Below are positions 14,050 to 24,393 of a stretch of DNA of 58,159 bases, one piece after another (the first letter of the stretch is position 1; each line of letters starts with the position of its first letter). The translations under genes and the position numbers were made by a program. The stretch is from contig JABDGE010000014.1 in assembly GCA_013286235.1 (NCBI GenBank), positions 1-58,159 of the forward strand, given 5' to 3'. The DNA comes from Bacteroidota bacterium (lineage in GTDB: Bacteria; Bacteroidota; Bacteroidia; Sphingobacteriales; Sphingobacteriaceae). A model generated the notes under the pieces. It saw only the letters and a list, made by a program, of their open reading frames with translations, was not told where the DNA came from and searched no databases.

Positions 14050-15078
14050 ATGCCTGTCAATAGAAACGCACTCATCCGTTACCGCACCATAGACCAGTGC
14101 CTGCAAAACCGTTATAAGAAATGGACGCTGGATGATTTGATCGAAGCCTGCGCCGATGCCCTGTACGAATACCAGGGAATCGACACGGGGGTAAGCCGCC
14201 GCACCGTACAGGCCGATATTGAGATGATGCGCAGCAACAAGCTGGGCTACGAGGCGCCAATTGAAGTGGTGGACAAAAAGTATTACACCTATGCCGACAA
14301 AAACTACAGCATTACCAATAGCCCGCTCAATAACCAGGACCTCCGGGTGCTAAGCGAGGTATCGGACTTGCTGAAACAATTCAAAGGTTTCAGCCATTTT
14401 ACCGACCTGAACGAGATGGTGAGCAAGCTGGAGGACAAGATCTACACTCAAAAAACGCACAGTGCCCCGGTAATCGATTTCGAGAAGAACGATAACCTAA
14501 AAGGGTTGGAATGGATAGAGGTGATCCGCAAGGCTATCGTGGCCCGCAAGGCGATCTGCATCACCTACCAATCGTTTAAAGCAAGGGAGGCCAGCACTTT
14601 TTGCTTCAGCGCCTACCTGCTGAAGGAATACCGCAACCGCTGGTTTGTTCTGGGAGTGCAGCACAAGCGCAATGCGCACATTATGAACCTGGCCCTTGAC
14701 AGGATACAGGCCGTACAGGAGGGAGACGAACCCTACCGCGAAAACAACTCGCTTGATCTTTCAACCTATTATAATGACTGCATCGGTGTGACCAAGTCGC
14801 CGGGGCAGCGGGATTGTGAGGTGGTGTTGTGGATCGATAATGCAAACGCGCCCTATGTAATTACCAAGCCGCTGCATCATACGCAAAAGCTGTTGAGCGA
14901 GACTGTCGACGGAAAGATATTCAGCATTAAAGTGATCATGAATTTTGAGCTGGAGCGTGAATTACTGGGTTTTGGAGCGAAATTGCGGGTGCTTGGGCCA
15001 AGAATATTGGTAAAACAGATCAAGGATCAATTAAATAAAACGCTGGAAAATTATAAACAGCCCCAGGAAAACGCTTGA
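14050..15078 (+). CDS. WYL-domain transcriptional regulator
   Basis: The protein has 342 residues. The N-terminus is a winged helix (LIRYRTIDQCLQNRYKKWTLDDLIEA, then VSRRTVQADIEMM), and the C-terminal half is a WYL domain: ITYQSFKA, then YLLKEYRNRWFVLGV and LALDRIQAV. A WCX-like tail ends LGPRILVKQIKDQL. WYL proteins bind nucleic-acid ligands or related signals and often control DNA- or RNA-damage genes. In several phyla they neighbour rtcB. The gene is divergent from the rtcB side, and the three linked operators make it the likely regulator of the Ro60/Y RNA/RtcB set. Confidence 0.9.
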   Translation: MPVNRNALIRYRTIDQCLQNRYKKWTLDDLIEACADALYEYQGIDTGVSRRTVQADIEMMRSNKLGYEAPIEVVDKKYYTYADKNYSITNSPLNNQDLRVLSEVSDLLKQFKGFSHFTDLNEMVSKLEDKIYTQKTHSAPVIDFEKNDNLKGLEWIEVIRKAIVARKAICITYQSFKAREASTFCFSAYLLKEYRNRWFVLGVQHKRNAHIMNLALDRIQAVQEGDEPYRENNSLDLSTYYNDCIGVTKSPGQRDCEVVLWIDNANAPYVITKPLHHTQKLLSETVDGKIFSIKVIMNFELERELLGFGAKLRVLGPRILVKQIKDQLNKTLENYKQPQENA

Positions 15079-15300
15079 TTTTATAACATTATTTAAGACG
15101 TTGCCAGCGTTAATCATACATACGGGTTTACAGCGATGTTTTGATACCAGGTTCCATTTGACAGTTTTAGCGAATCAGATAATTCCTCCACGGTGGCATG
15201 TTCCAATTGCACGACTTTATTAAGCCTCAAAACAAAAATAAAACCTTTCTAAATCGATTTAGCAAATTATTTATAAATTGCCCGAACCTGTTAAAGGATT

Positions 15301-17955
15301 ATGAAAAGACCCTCCGCTGCAGTTTTAATTGCCTGCCTGTTTTTATTGGTTCAAGCAGTAAGCGCGCAAAAAAGCATTGTTCAGCTAAAATGGAAGCTTG
15401 CCCCGCAGAACGATTCGATTTATACGGCCGTGCAGGTGGCAAGCGCCGGCTTTAATGCCGATGGCTGGATAAATGCGGTTGTTCCGGGGACGGTATTCTA
15501 CTCGTATGTGGTTGCAGGCAAGGAAAGCAATCCTGACTATGGCGAGAATATTTACAAGGTAGATAAATCCAAATACAACAAGCCCTACTGGTACCGCGCC
15601 GAGTTTTCGGCGGCAGGTTTTCCGGCGGGAAAAAAGATCTGGCTTAATTTTGCCGGTATCAATAAACGCGGCGAGGTTTATGTAAACGGGCGTCATACAG
15701 GCACGGTGGATGGTTTGCTGCAAAGGGAAAGCTATGACATTAGCGGCCTGATCGACCGGCATAAACGCAATGCCATCGCGGTATTGGTTTTTACGCCGAA
15801 CACCGGTCATGGTCTTGCCAACCGGGAGGCGCCGACTTACCTGAGCAGCGGCAGCTGGGATTGGATGCCGGCCGTGCCGGGGTTAAACAGCGGCATCACC
15901 GATGAGGTAACTGTAACCGCGACCGGGCCGGTAAAAATAGCAGACCCATGGGTGCGCACCGACCTGGTAAACAAGTCGCTGGCTAAATTAACCGTGAATG
16001 TTAAGTTGACCAATAACACCGGCAAACCGGCTTCGGGGAAGCTTAGGTTAACCCTCAACCCCGGGAATATTATGGTGGTTACGCCCTCCATCCAACTCAG
16101 TGGCGACAGCAGTACCCTGATCGAACTAAAAGGAACGGATTATCCGCAATTAAATATCAAGGATCCTAAACTATGGTGGCCTAACGGTTATGGCGGAAAA
16201 CCGGACGGGACGCAGTATATGTACACGTGTTCGGTCGCATTTGATGAGGATGGTGGCAATAACTCAGACGCCGTGACTAAAACGTTCGGTATCCGAAAGA
16301 TAACAAGCGATACAACGGCACTAAACGGTCCGCTGCGGGTGTACGTGAATGATGTGCCGATACTGATAAAAGGCGGCAACTGGGGCATGAGCGATTATAT
16401 GCTGAAAGCACGGGGCAAAGATTACGATACGCGCGTGAGGTTTCACCAGGCGATGAACTTTAACATGATCAGGAACTGGACCGGCGAAGTTACCGACGAG
16501 GCATTTTATGACTATTGCGATAAATACGGCATTATGGTGTGGGATGATTTCTGGCTGAACAACTTCGGGGCCATAGACAGCCTTGCCGTTTTTAAAAGGA
16601 ATGCCATCGAAAAAGTGAAAAAATTGCGCGACCATCCATCCATCGTGATATGGTGCGGCGCCAATGAAGGGGTACCCGGGGGCGATCCGAAAGGGCCTTT
16701 AAACCTGGCCATCGTAAATGCCATTAAAGACAATGACAGCAGCGACAGAATATACCTGCCGCGCTCGAATGCCGGGATTAACAACCCGAATTTTTCCATA
16801 CATGGCGGAAGCCGGATATTGTCGGGCAGCGGGATATGGGGCAACGTTGACCCTAAAACTTACTTTACCGACCCGCATAACGGTTACCTGTTCTCGAAGG
16901 ACAACTATGGTTTACGCAGCGAGCTTGGCATAGCAACCTTTGTAAATGTGGAGAGCTTTAAAAAATTTATGCCGAAGGATTACTGGGTGGCGCCTACGCC
17001 CGAGGCTGTTAATAGCAAGACCAATATGTGGGCGCGGCATTATTTCAGCACCGATGGCGCATTGGGCGGAGGATCGAACCCGGTTAAATATATCAACGAC
17101 ATCAGCAAAAGCTATGGTACGGCTACCTCGCTGCAAGATTTTTGTAAAAAGGCTCAAATGATGAATGTGGAAGCAACCAAAGCGATGTATGAGGCCTGGA
17201 ATGATCATATGTGGAATAATGCGTCGGGTATGCTGATGTGGATGAGCCAGTCGGCATACCCATCCATGATATGGCAAACCTATGATTACTATTACGACCT
17301 TACGGGCGCTTATTTTGGCGCTAAAACGGCCTGCGAGCCGATACACATCCAATGGAACCCAGCTACAAATGGGATCAAGGTGATCAATAACAAGCCTTAT
17401 GCTATAAAAGGTTTAATTGCCGGGGCCGACGTTTACAACGCGGACGGCAAAATAGTGGCGGGTTATTCGCAAAAGAAAAAATTAGAAGTAAAGTCTACCT
17501 CCGCCACTTTTGCTTTTACTGTATTTAGCGACAGCAGCCTTTCGGCTGAGCTATCAGCCGTGCACTTTTTAAAATTGAAGTTATTGGATGCAGGTGGCCA
17601 CGTTTTATCGGAGAATTTTTATTGGATTGGTAACACCTACGAGGATTATACTGCGTTAAATAAAATGCCTTCCGTAAACGCCAACTTGCAGACAGGCCGG
17701 CCGAAAATAAGCGTCGCGCCAAATGGGGTTAACCGGTTGCTAACTTATACTATCACTAACCATTCAGAAACGACGGCTGCCTTTGGCATAAGGGCGCAAT
17801 TATTAAATGGCGCAGGCAAGCAAATATTGCCTGCATTATTCAGCGACGGGTATTTTTCGTTGATGCAGGGGGAATCAAAAACTTTGGTTGTAGAAGTTGA
17901 TCCCGGATTGTTGGGCAGTAGTTTTAAGCTGGATTTGAAGGCGTATAATAGGTAA
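15301..17955 (+). CDS. secreted GH2 glycosidase (exo-glucosaminidase / mannosidase type)
   Basis: The 884-residue protein has a signal peptide (AAVLIACLFLLVQAVSAQ). It follows the GH2 layout: a sugar-binding jelly roll (WYRAEF, NFAGINKRGEVYVNGRHTG), an immunoglobulin-like domain, then a TIM barrel. The acid/base is probably E456 in WCGANEG and the nucleophile E541 in LRSELG. The layout is closer to exo-beta-glucosaminidases and beta-mannosidases than to LacZ; the exact substrate is not decided by the sequence. It is on the plus strand, with DUF1080 downstream, and opens the carbohydrate region. Confidence 0.88.
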   Translation: MKRPSAAVLIACLFLLVQAVSAQKSIVQLKWKLAPQNDSIYTAVQVASAGFNADGWINAVVPGTVFYSYVVAGKESNPDYGENIYKVDKSKYNKPYWYRAEFSAAGFPAGKKIWLNFAGINKRGEVYVNGRHTGTVDGLLQRESYDISGLIDRHKRNAIAVLVFTPNTGHGLANREAPTYLSSGSWDWMPAVPGLNSGITDEVTVTATGPVKIADPWVRTDLVNKSLAKLTVNVKLTNNTGKPASGKLRLTLNPGNIMVVTPSIQLSGDSSTLIELKGTDYPQLNIKDPKLWWPNGYGGKPDGTQYMYTCSVAFDEDGGNNSDAVTKTFGIRKITSDTTALNGPLRVYVNDVPILIKGGNWGMSDYMLKARGKDYDTRVRFHQAMNFNMIRNWTGEVTDEAFYDYCDKYGIMVWDDFWLNNFGAIDSLAVFKRNAIEKVKKLRDHPSIVIWCGANEGVPGGDPKGPLNLAIVNAIKDNDSSDRIYLPRSNAGINNPNFSIHGGSRILSGSGIWGNVDPKTYFTDPHNGYLFSKDNYGLRSELGIATFVNVESFKKFMPKDYWVAPTPEAVNSKTNMWARHYFSTDGALGGGSNPVKYINDISKSYGTATSLQDFCKKAQMMNVEATKAMYEAWNDHMWNNASGMLMWMSQSAYPSMIWQTYDYYYDLTGAYFGAKTACEPIHIQWNPATNGIKVINNKPYAIKGLIAGADVYNADGKIVAGYSQKKKLEVKSTSATFAFTVFSDSSLSAELSAVHFLKLKLLDAGGHVLSENFYWIGNTYEDYTALNKMPSVNANLQTGRPKISVAPNGVNRLLTYTITNHSETTAAFGIRAQLLNGAGKQILPALFSDGYFSLMQGESKTLVVEVDPGLLGSSFKLDLKAYNR

Positions 17956-18050
17956 GAGTCAAGAACCAGGAGCCAAGAGGAAGGAAGTAGCAGTGGCAGT
18001 AGCAGTAGCAGGAGGAAGAACCAAGAGTCAAAAGCCAGGAATCAAGAAAA
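17956..18050. repeat. low-complexity word repeats
   Basis: The gap between the GH2 and DUF1080 genes holds AAGAGTCAAGAACCAGGAGCC-type words and GCAGTGGCAGTAGCAGTAGCAG runs. Similar words occur near 24430, 48195 and 51300. No gene is seen here. Confidence 0.6.
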
Positions 18051-18160
18051 AATGTCAACCGGGATTAAACAGAGAGGAAAAGAAGAGTTTTTAGGCGCGC
18101 TCTAAATCAAATCCTGAAATGAATGAAAACTCATAAACTGATTTTAACATACCATTCGCC

Positions 18161-18973
18161 ATGCAAAAAAGTAGCGTAATAATTATTACCTGTATGCTGG
18201 CAGCAGCAAAAATGGCTTGCGCCCAGGTACCGTCATCGTGGAAAACCAAAATGCCAACCAGTATATATGGATTTACACAGCCTGCGCCAATGGACTTTAA
18301 CGACCATGAAGGCTATGTTTCTTTATTTAATGGAAAAGATTTGACAGACTGGGATGGCAATCCCAAATTCTGGCGGGTTGAAGACGGGGCGATTGTCGGC
18401 GAATCGACACCGGCTAATCCAAGCGGCAACAGTTACATCGCTTACCGGGGGATGAAAGCTAAAGACTTTACGCTGAAGTTTGAAATAAAAATTGAGGGAG
18501 ACGGCGGCAGCGGGATGCAATACCGGAGTAAAACCGGTGTGCCCTGGCTTTCGAAAATTCCGGCAAGCCTGGGCCCCGTTAATTTAAACTGGATGATGAC
18601 AGGCCCGCAGGCCGACTTTTGGCCGTCGGCGCAGTATTGGTCGGGGCAGTTTTACTCTGAAAACACGCCTATGCGCATTCTGGCATGGCGCGGCCAGGTA
18701 GTTGAATCTTACGGTACAAAAAGCAAGCGCCTGATGGGTTACATAGGTGATATTATGGACCTGGCCCAATATGTGAAAAAGAACGACTGGAACGAATACA
18801 CGGTAATAGCGAGGGGCGGCGTTTTTATTCATATTTTAAACGGACAACTAATGGCCGTACTGGTGGATGACGATCCGGCATCATCGAACAATGAATCCGG
18901 TTATATCGGTATTGAGATCGAATCGATCACCAAAGTTTCCGTAAGAAATGTGTGGATAAAAAAATTGAATTGA
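18161..18973 (+). CDS. secreted DUF1080 (3-keto-disaccharide hydrolase fold) protein
   Basis: The protein has 270 residues with a signal peptide (IIITCMLAAAKMACAQ). The DUF1080 signature LFNGKDLTDWDG is near residue 50, then WRVEDGAIVGES and DFTLKFEIKIEGDGGSGMQYRS. The C-terminal beta-strand pattern (YIGIEIESITKVSVRNVWIKKL) is typical. The family is a concanavalin-like fold, and some members hydrolyse 3-keto-glycosides. It follows the GH2 gene with a 205-base gap and may be co-expressed. Confidence 0.88.
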   Translation: MQKSSVIIITCMLAAAKMACAQVPSSWKTKMPTSIYGFTQPAPMDFNDHEGYVSLFNGKDLTDWDGNPKFWRVEDGAIVGESTPANPSGNSYIAYRGMKAKDFTLKFEIKIEGDGGSGMQYRSKTGVPWLSKIPASLGPVNLNWMMTGPQADFWPSAQYWSGQFYSENTPMRILAWRGQVVESYGTKSKRLMGYIGDIMDLAQYVKKNDWNEYTVIARGGVFIHILNGQLMAVLVDDDPASSNNESGYIGIEIESITKVSVRNVWIKKLN

Positions 18974-19372
18974 ATTTGTTGTAGCGCAGCGCAGGGTCCT
19001 GTACCGGAGAACCTGTGGTGACAAAAAAAAGAGCGTTTTGGTGGGAGTGCAGGATGTTGGTGATAACACCACAGGTGTTCGGAAGATCGAAATGGGTGTC
19101 ATGCTGAGGTTCTCGAAGCATGCGCGGTGGGCCTCCCGAACTATGCATACCACCGATGCACAGCTAAAAGGGCCTGTGCCTACATCCTTCGAGTGCCTTA
19201 TAATGACATGTTTATAACAGTCTAATAATCAGCGTATAACTTTTGTTACTGTGGCAGGCATTGGCGTAAATGCAGGGCGTGAATGTCCTCTGAGGACCTG
19301 ATCCGCTGGTTAGCGGACGGGATGACTTTCCTTTTTGGGACGAATTTAGCGCGTCACTCCCCATGACCCGCG
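18974..19372. other. intergenic region with inverted repeats
   Basis: This region between convergent genes shows no gene. ACCTGTGGTG at 19011-19020 and CACCACAGGT at 19067-19076 form a ten-base inverted repeat around a 46-base insert. A GTCATGCTGAGGTTCTCGAA word, common in Bacteroidota intergenic repeats, follows near 19098, and ATAATGACATG near 19198. It looks like a compound of dispersed repeat elements. Confidence 0.6.
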
Positions 19373-22300
19373 TCATTTTACTATTCTTGATTTTCCGTTG
19401 TTATCAAAAATTATTACCCGGCTGACGTTATCATTCGCTTCCATAAACCTCCCCGATTGCGATAAAAACGACGACCCATAATAAAATTCCTGCTTTTCGA
19501 CTTTCCCGTTTTTGTAGGTGATCAAGGCGTAAGCATCATCCGGGTTAACGGCGATGTTTTTGGATAGCTTGTTCCATTTGAAAACTTTTAGCGAATCTTT
19601 GTGCTGGCTGGCAGCCAGCATCAGGTTTCCTTTGGTATCTCTGAATTTTACCAGGGCTTTGGCGTCTCCGGGGATATAGATGCCGCTTTGCAAAATACTC
19701 AATGGCTTAAAATTCCCCTTGCCGTCGCCTTTTAACAACAGGCCGTTCAAGGCATCGTAACGGCCTATCGAGACTTCGGTGCCATAGTCGTTGCCGGTGA
19801 TCACTACGTCGAGGTTGCCGTCGCCGTCAAAGTCGCCCACCTCCATACCATTTAAAATTGAGAATTGCGCTTCGATGGGCAAGGGAATAAGGGTAAATTT
19901 GCCGTTGCCATCGTTCCGCAAAAAACAGGATTTTAACAAGTTGGATTTGAGCCTTAATGCTCCCTTTCGTTGTTCGGGGGATAATATATCGTCCATGGTG
20001 GCCACGGCGAAGGATTTATAATCGGGGTATTTTAATTTTAGCCTGATCATTTGTTTGATCAGGTCGTCCCGGCTCTGCAGTGGAAATTCTTTTTTTTCGC
20101 CCTTTTGGTCCGGCAGGAAGATGGAAGGTATGGCATCGTATTGTCCGTTAAGCTCGAAGTCGCCTGCGGTTATATACACCGGGAATTGATCAGAGGCCTG
20201 GAAGAGGGTATTCTGTCCGACATTCCCCACGATGTAATCGGTACGGCCGGTATGCCTGAAGTCGCCGGCAACGATCGAATTCCACCAGCCATATTGATCG
20301 CCGACGCCGGATTGTGCTGTACTATTTACAAAATGGCCGTGTTCATTTTTCAGGAAAGTGACGGGCATCCATTCGCCTGCCAAAATCAGGTCGGGCCAGC
20401 CGTCGTTATCAAAATCGGTAAATAAGGCGTCGCTCACCAGCCCGACGTTCTTCAATGCGGGCGCTACCTCGGCGGTAACGTCGGTAAACTTTACATGCCC
20501 GTCCTTACTATCGTTTCTCAAAATCACACTTGATACCGGTTTAGGGTAACTACCGGGTTCAACCCTGCCCGCCACAAACAGATCCAGCTTGCCGTCTTTG
20601 TTGTAATCGCAGGCCCTTACGCAAAGCTTGCTGGTAAAATTTTGGGGCAAGGCATCGGGCGCCAGCGTAAAGTTCCCCTTCCCGTCGTTGAGGTAAAGCC
20701 TGTCCTGGTACGAGGGGGAATTGGGTGCATACTGGTATCCGCCGCTTGCTACATACAGATCGGGTTTACCATCGCCATTCGCGTCGAAAAGCAACAAGCC
20801 CTCGTCGGTAAAGTCGACCGAAGGATTGCTTGCCGTAAAAAGATTGCGTTGTTTGAATGTACCATCCGCCATTTGCAAAAAGATCTGTGCAGGGTTATGG
20901 CTGTCGCCGCCTATTATTAAATCATCCAGACCATTGCCATCTACATCGCCGACAGCTATGGCCGGGTTATAGTCCGATAATTTATGAGGCAATAATTTCT
21001 GAATATTAAAGTCGGTAAAATCGGTTTTATTGTGCTTGTAATGCAGCCCCAGCGAATCGGTTACCTCCTTGAACAGTGCCTGAAGGTCAATTTTGGGCTG
21101 GCCGACCTGGTAATAAATTCCGGCGTCGGCAATATTCACTTTGATGCGCTGATCGGCTTTTACATTCAGCAATTTTTGTTTTTTGCCTCCCGGCCATTTG
21201 ATCACCACAGAATCAATAACGCTTACCTTGCCGAGGCCAAAATGTGCCATCGCCTGCACGGTTGATAAATAACCCCGGTAAGGATCGTTCTCGTACACCT
21301 GGTGTTTACCATGGTCATAATAAATATCAGCCAGGGCGCCTAAGCCGTTTATATTCTGTTTGCCCCCGGTAAAGGTGATCTGCAGGTAATGAACATGATC
21401 TGCATTTTTTTTATCGTCCATCATGGTGTTCCGGTAGATGGAGGCCTCGCCATCAATATTATTGACCACCAGGTCCATTGCGCCGTCGTTATCCAGGTCG
21501 GCATATACCGCGCCATTTGCAAAAGCCGGAACATCCAGGCCCCAGGCTTTACTTACATCTTCGAATGTAAGGTCTCCTTTATTTCTGAAAGCGTATTTAG
21601 GCAGCTTAACTTCGGGAATCTGTTCAAGCAGCGCCTTTTTTGAGGCCAAAGCATAGGGGCTTTGCTCGGCCACGACAAAATCATGATCGGAAGCATCTTT
21701 TCGAAAGCCATTCGTGACAATGATATCCCGGAAGCCGTCGTTGTCAAAATCCGTAACCAATGGTGTCCAGCTCCAGTCGGTTTGTGCTATGCCGCTCAGA
21801 AAGCCGATCTCGCTGAAAGCCGGGCTGCCAATCTGCCCCTGCTGACCAAGCCTGGGCCCCTGGTTCAATTGGAGCGTGTTGCGCACGTACTGGTACTGGT
21901 TACCCATGAGATCAAAGGTTTGATAAGTGTTAAACATGTTAGCCCCCAGCATCATCTTTTTGCGGTAGTTATCGGGCGGGTTCATGTCGAGTTCCACCAC
22001 GTCCGGGAGGCCGTCGTTATTAATGTCGACTACATCCTGACCCATGGAGTTAAGCGATGTATGCTTAAAATATTCCCGTGAACGATCGGTAAAGGTACCG
22101 TCGTGGTTATTGATGTATAAAATATTGCTCGAAATAAAGTCGTTGGATACATAAATATCCTTCCAGCCATCTCCGTTAAAGTCTACGGTGGTGGCACCAT
22201 GCCCGTACCCGGTAATATTAATGCCGGCTTGTTTTGAAACATCATGGAATACGGGATGATGCAGCGTGCTATCCCAATCATTACGGTATAGCCGCCCGGA

Positions 22301-22945
22301 GATAAACTGCGGGCCGGCGGCCTTAATTCCGCCGAAATTATTGGTACTGTTACGGGAATTTGCATTGTTAACGGTAAGGTACATATCCAGGTCGCCATCG
22401 TTGTCGTAGTCAAAAAAACTGGCCATTGTTGAATACGCACATATATCCAGCCCGTATTCTTTAGCCATTTCTTTAAAATGCGGAATACCATCCTTATCAA
22501 CACCCTGGTTGATATACAGCAGATTCCTTCTCCTTGTTGAATCTTTATAAATGGTGTTACACACGTATATGTCGGGCAAACCGTCGTTGTTAATATCAAC
22601 TATGGCAACGCCGCGGCCCCATCGACCTGAACCTCCAAGTCCGGCTTTATCGGTAACATCTTCAAACTTAAAATTGCCCTTGTTTAGGTATAGCCGGTTG
22701 GGCACCTCATTCCCGGTAAAAAAAATATCCTGTAAGCCGTCGCCGTTAAAGTCGCCGATCCCTACCCCTCCACCGTTGTAGGCGTTTACCATATCTAAGG
22801 CATTTATAGAGTCGGACTCCGTTATTTTATTGTTAAAGTGAATACCGGAATGGGAAGAGGATATCTCTTCGAACAGGGTCTTCTTTTTACAGGAGCAAAA
22901 CAATAGCAGGCATAGAGAGAGAGCGGTTATGATCGACTTATTCAT
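19373..22945 (-). CDS. FG-GAP/VCBS and ASPIC/UnbV (CRTAC-like) lipoprotein
   Basis: The 1190-residue lipoprotein has lipobox LLLFCSC near residue 19. It carries many FG-GAP/VCBS repeats of the DFNGDGLQD, DINNDGLPDIY and DYDNDGDLDMY type, calcium-binding loops that form a beta-propeller. An ASPIC/UnbV segment lies near the middle (GLGALADIYYDHGKHQVYEN, then IKWPGGKKQKL). A second propeller follows. Such proteins are surface-exposed and are often found beside SusC/SusD. It lies downstream of the cytochrome gene on the same strand with a 224-base gap carrying a dispersed repeat. Confidence 0.88.
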   Translation of the reverse strand: MNKSIITALSLCLLLFCSCKKKTLFEEISSSHSGIHFNNKITESDSINALDMVNAYNGGGVGIGDFNGDGLQDIFFTGNEVPNRLYLNKGNFKFEDVTDKAGLGGSGRWGRGVAIVDINNDGLPDIYVCNTIYKDSTRRRNLLYINQGVDKDGIPHFKEMAKEYGLDICAYSTMASFFDYDNDGDLDMYLTVNNANSRNSTNNFGGIKAAGPQFISGRLYRNDWDSTLHHPVFHDVSKQAGINITGYGHGATTVDFNGDGWKDIYVSNDFISSNILYINNHDGTFTDRSREYFKHTSLNSMGQDVVDINNDGLPDVVELDMNPPDNYRKKMMLGANMFNTYQTFDLMGNQYQYVRNTLQLNQGPRLGQQGQIGSPAFSEIGFLSGIAQTDWSWTPLVTDFDNDGFRDIIVTNGFRKDASDHDFVVAEQSPYALASKKALLEQIPEVKLPKYAFRNKGDLTFEDVSKAWGLDVPAFANGAVYADLDNDGAMDLVVNNIDGEASIYRNTMMDDKKNADHVHYLQITFTGGKQNINGLGALADIYYDHGKHQVYENDPYRGYLSTVQAMAHFGLGKVSVIDSVVIKWPGGKKQKLLNVKADQRIKVNIADAGIYYQVGQPKIDLQALFKEVTDSLGLHYKHNKTDFTDFNIQKLLPHKLSDYNPAIAVGDVDGNGLDDLIIGGDSHNPAQIFLQMADGTFKQRNLFTASNPSVDFTDEGLLLFDANGDGKPDLYVASGGYQYAPNSPSYQDRLYLNDGKGNFTLAPDALPQNFTSKLCVRACDYNKDGKLDLFVAGRVEPGSYPKPVSSVILRNDSKDGHVKFTDVTAEVAPALKNVGLVSDALFTDFDNDGWPDLILAGEWMPVTFLKNEHGHFVNSTAQSGVGDQYGWWNSIVAGDFRHTGRTDYIVGNVGQNTLFQASDQFPVYITAGDFELNGQYDAIPSIFLPDQKGEKKEFPLQSRDDLIKQMIRLKLKYPDYKSFAVATMDDILSPEQRKGALRLKSNLLKSCFLRNDGNGKFTLIPLPIEAQFSILNGMEVGDFDGDGNLDVVITGNDYGTEVSIGRYDALNGLLLKGDGKGNFKPLSILQSGIYIPGDAKALVKFRDTKGNLMLAASQHKDSLKVFKWNKLSKNIAVNPDDAYALITYKNGKVEKQEFYYGSSFLSQSGRFMEANDNVSRVIIFDNNGKSRIVK

Positions 22946-23036
22946 TAGGGTATGTTTAATTTTATATTTGTTTATTGGGCCATATGATGCTTTGTGTCGA
23001 CAAGACCTGTAGTAAAAGGCTGGTAATATTAAAGCC

Positions 23037-23075
23037 TGTCCTTTTACCCCTCTAAATCTCCCCTAAATTTAGGGG
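23037..23075. repeat. dispersed 39-base repeat, copy 2
   Basis: Identical to 13273-13311, ending in the palindrome CCCCTAAATTTAGGGG. It lies in the gap between the cytochrome gene and the VCBS gene. Confidence 0.85.
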
Positions 23076-23169
23076 AGACTTTTTTATTTGGGGGATAGGC
23101 GCGACATTTGTTGTTTTAAAGGAACTACGAAATTGGCCAGTCGTACAAAACGTCATAGGATCATCTATT

Positions 23170-24393
23170 TTAATTGGCAAAAGCAAGTATCTTTTTAACT
23201 TCCTGCGGATAGATGCCTATATGATGCGTATGCACAAGAAATTGAACCGGCGGCGATTTGCCCGCGACCTGTACCGAAATGGCATGTGTTGGCAGCGCCG
23301 GCATGTGGCACTTAATGCAATCGGTTTTAAGCAGTCCGGCACTTAGCGTACCGGTCATTTTGCAATAAGTATGGTTTGGCGAATTATGACAGCCGAGGCA
23401 TTTTTGTGTATAGAAAACATCGTTTCCACGGGTATTTTGATGCGTATCATGGCAGGTGGAACATTCCATTTTGCTGTATATAAAGCATTTGCTGCTTTTT
23501 AATAGCTGGAGCTGGTTTCCATGCACATCCAGGTGGGTCGTGTCGATTTTTGGAGAAAACTCCGGCAATATAAATTTAGCAAATGTATCACGCGGCACAA
23601 ATCCAAAAGCCGACCGTAGCATAACGCTATGCTGACCGGAATGGCAAACAGCACACATATCCAGTTTTTGATTGCGAGTGAGGGAAACATAGGTGGTTAT
23701 AAAGCGGGCCGTTTTAACTCCGGGATTATGGGTTTGAAAATCAACATGCTGTGCGCCGGGCCCGTGGCAGCGCTCGCAGTCGATGTGGTATACCAGCGAA
23801 TTTTTGTCAAATTCTTCAACACCGTCCAATCGCTGAGCTTTTCCGGGCAGGTAGTTAATGTACGATGCATGACACTCCATGCAGCGGATACCGATCGGCC
23901 TTATCCGTGGATGATCCATAAAATCTAAGCCCATACCCGGGCTTGACGACCACTGATGCTCACCATTATAGTAAGAAAGGGGTAATTGATAAAGCGCATT
24001 TCCTTTCCAGTATAAATACGTTTCGCCTTTAACACCGCCAAAGGTTATGTCGAAACGGTGCCTTTCCTTGAATTTTCCGTTGACATAAAAACTTTGGAAC
24101 AGGCCGCTATCGAGCTTTTGCATTACCACCTTTTGAGATCCATTTATAATGAACACGCCGGAGTCCCCGGCAAAGCTGCCATGTACGGAATTTTCCGAAG
24201 CAGGAGTCGACGCCTCAAAATGAGCGGTATGCAGGTACGCGTTGTAAATGGCGGCATGGCATTTTGCGCAAGCCCTTGCACCGGCAAAAGTCTCGCCACG
24301 GGGGTCGGCGTTACCCGTGTTATTCCAAAATCGCAGGCAGGCAACCACCAGCATCATTGTGCAAATACCCGATATGATCAGCACTTTTTTCAT
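23170..24393 (-). CDS. multihaem c-type cytochrome
   Basis: The 407-residue protein has an N-terminal export segment (VLIISGICTMMLVVACLRF, possible lipobox). Seven CxxCH haem sites are present: CAKCH, CMECH, CERCH, CAVCH, CSTCH, CLGCH and CIKCH. The spacing and the motifs HFEAS and MECHASY resemble cytochrome c554-like and perioral multihaem families. It lies after the SusC/SusD operon, beyond a terminator at 24511-24540, on the same strand as the VCBS gene. It could carry electrons at the cell surface, or act in an oxidative step on the imported glycan, but this is inference. Confidence 0.88.
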   Translation of the reverse strand: MKKVLIISGICTMMLVVACLRFWNNTGNADPRGETFAGARACAKCHAAIYNAYLHTAHFEASTPASENSVHGSFAGDSGVFIINGSQKVVMQKLDSGLFQSFYVNGKFKERHRFDITFGGVKGETYLYWKGNALYQLPLSYYNGEHQWSSSPGMGLDFMDHPRIRPIGIRCMECHASYINYLPGKAQRLDGVEEFDKNSLVYHIDCERCHGPGAQHVDFQTHNPGVKTARFITTYVSLTRNQKLDMCAVCHSGQHSVMLRSAFGFVPRDTFAKFILPEFSPKIDTTHLDVHGNQLQLLKSSKCFIYSKMECSTCHDTHQNTRGNDVFYTQKCLGCHNSPNHTYCKMTGTLSAGLLKTDCIKCHMPALPTHAISVQVAGKSPPVQFLVHTHHIGIYPQEVKKILAFAN

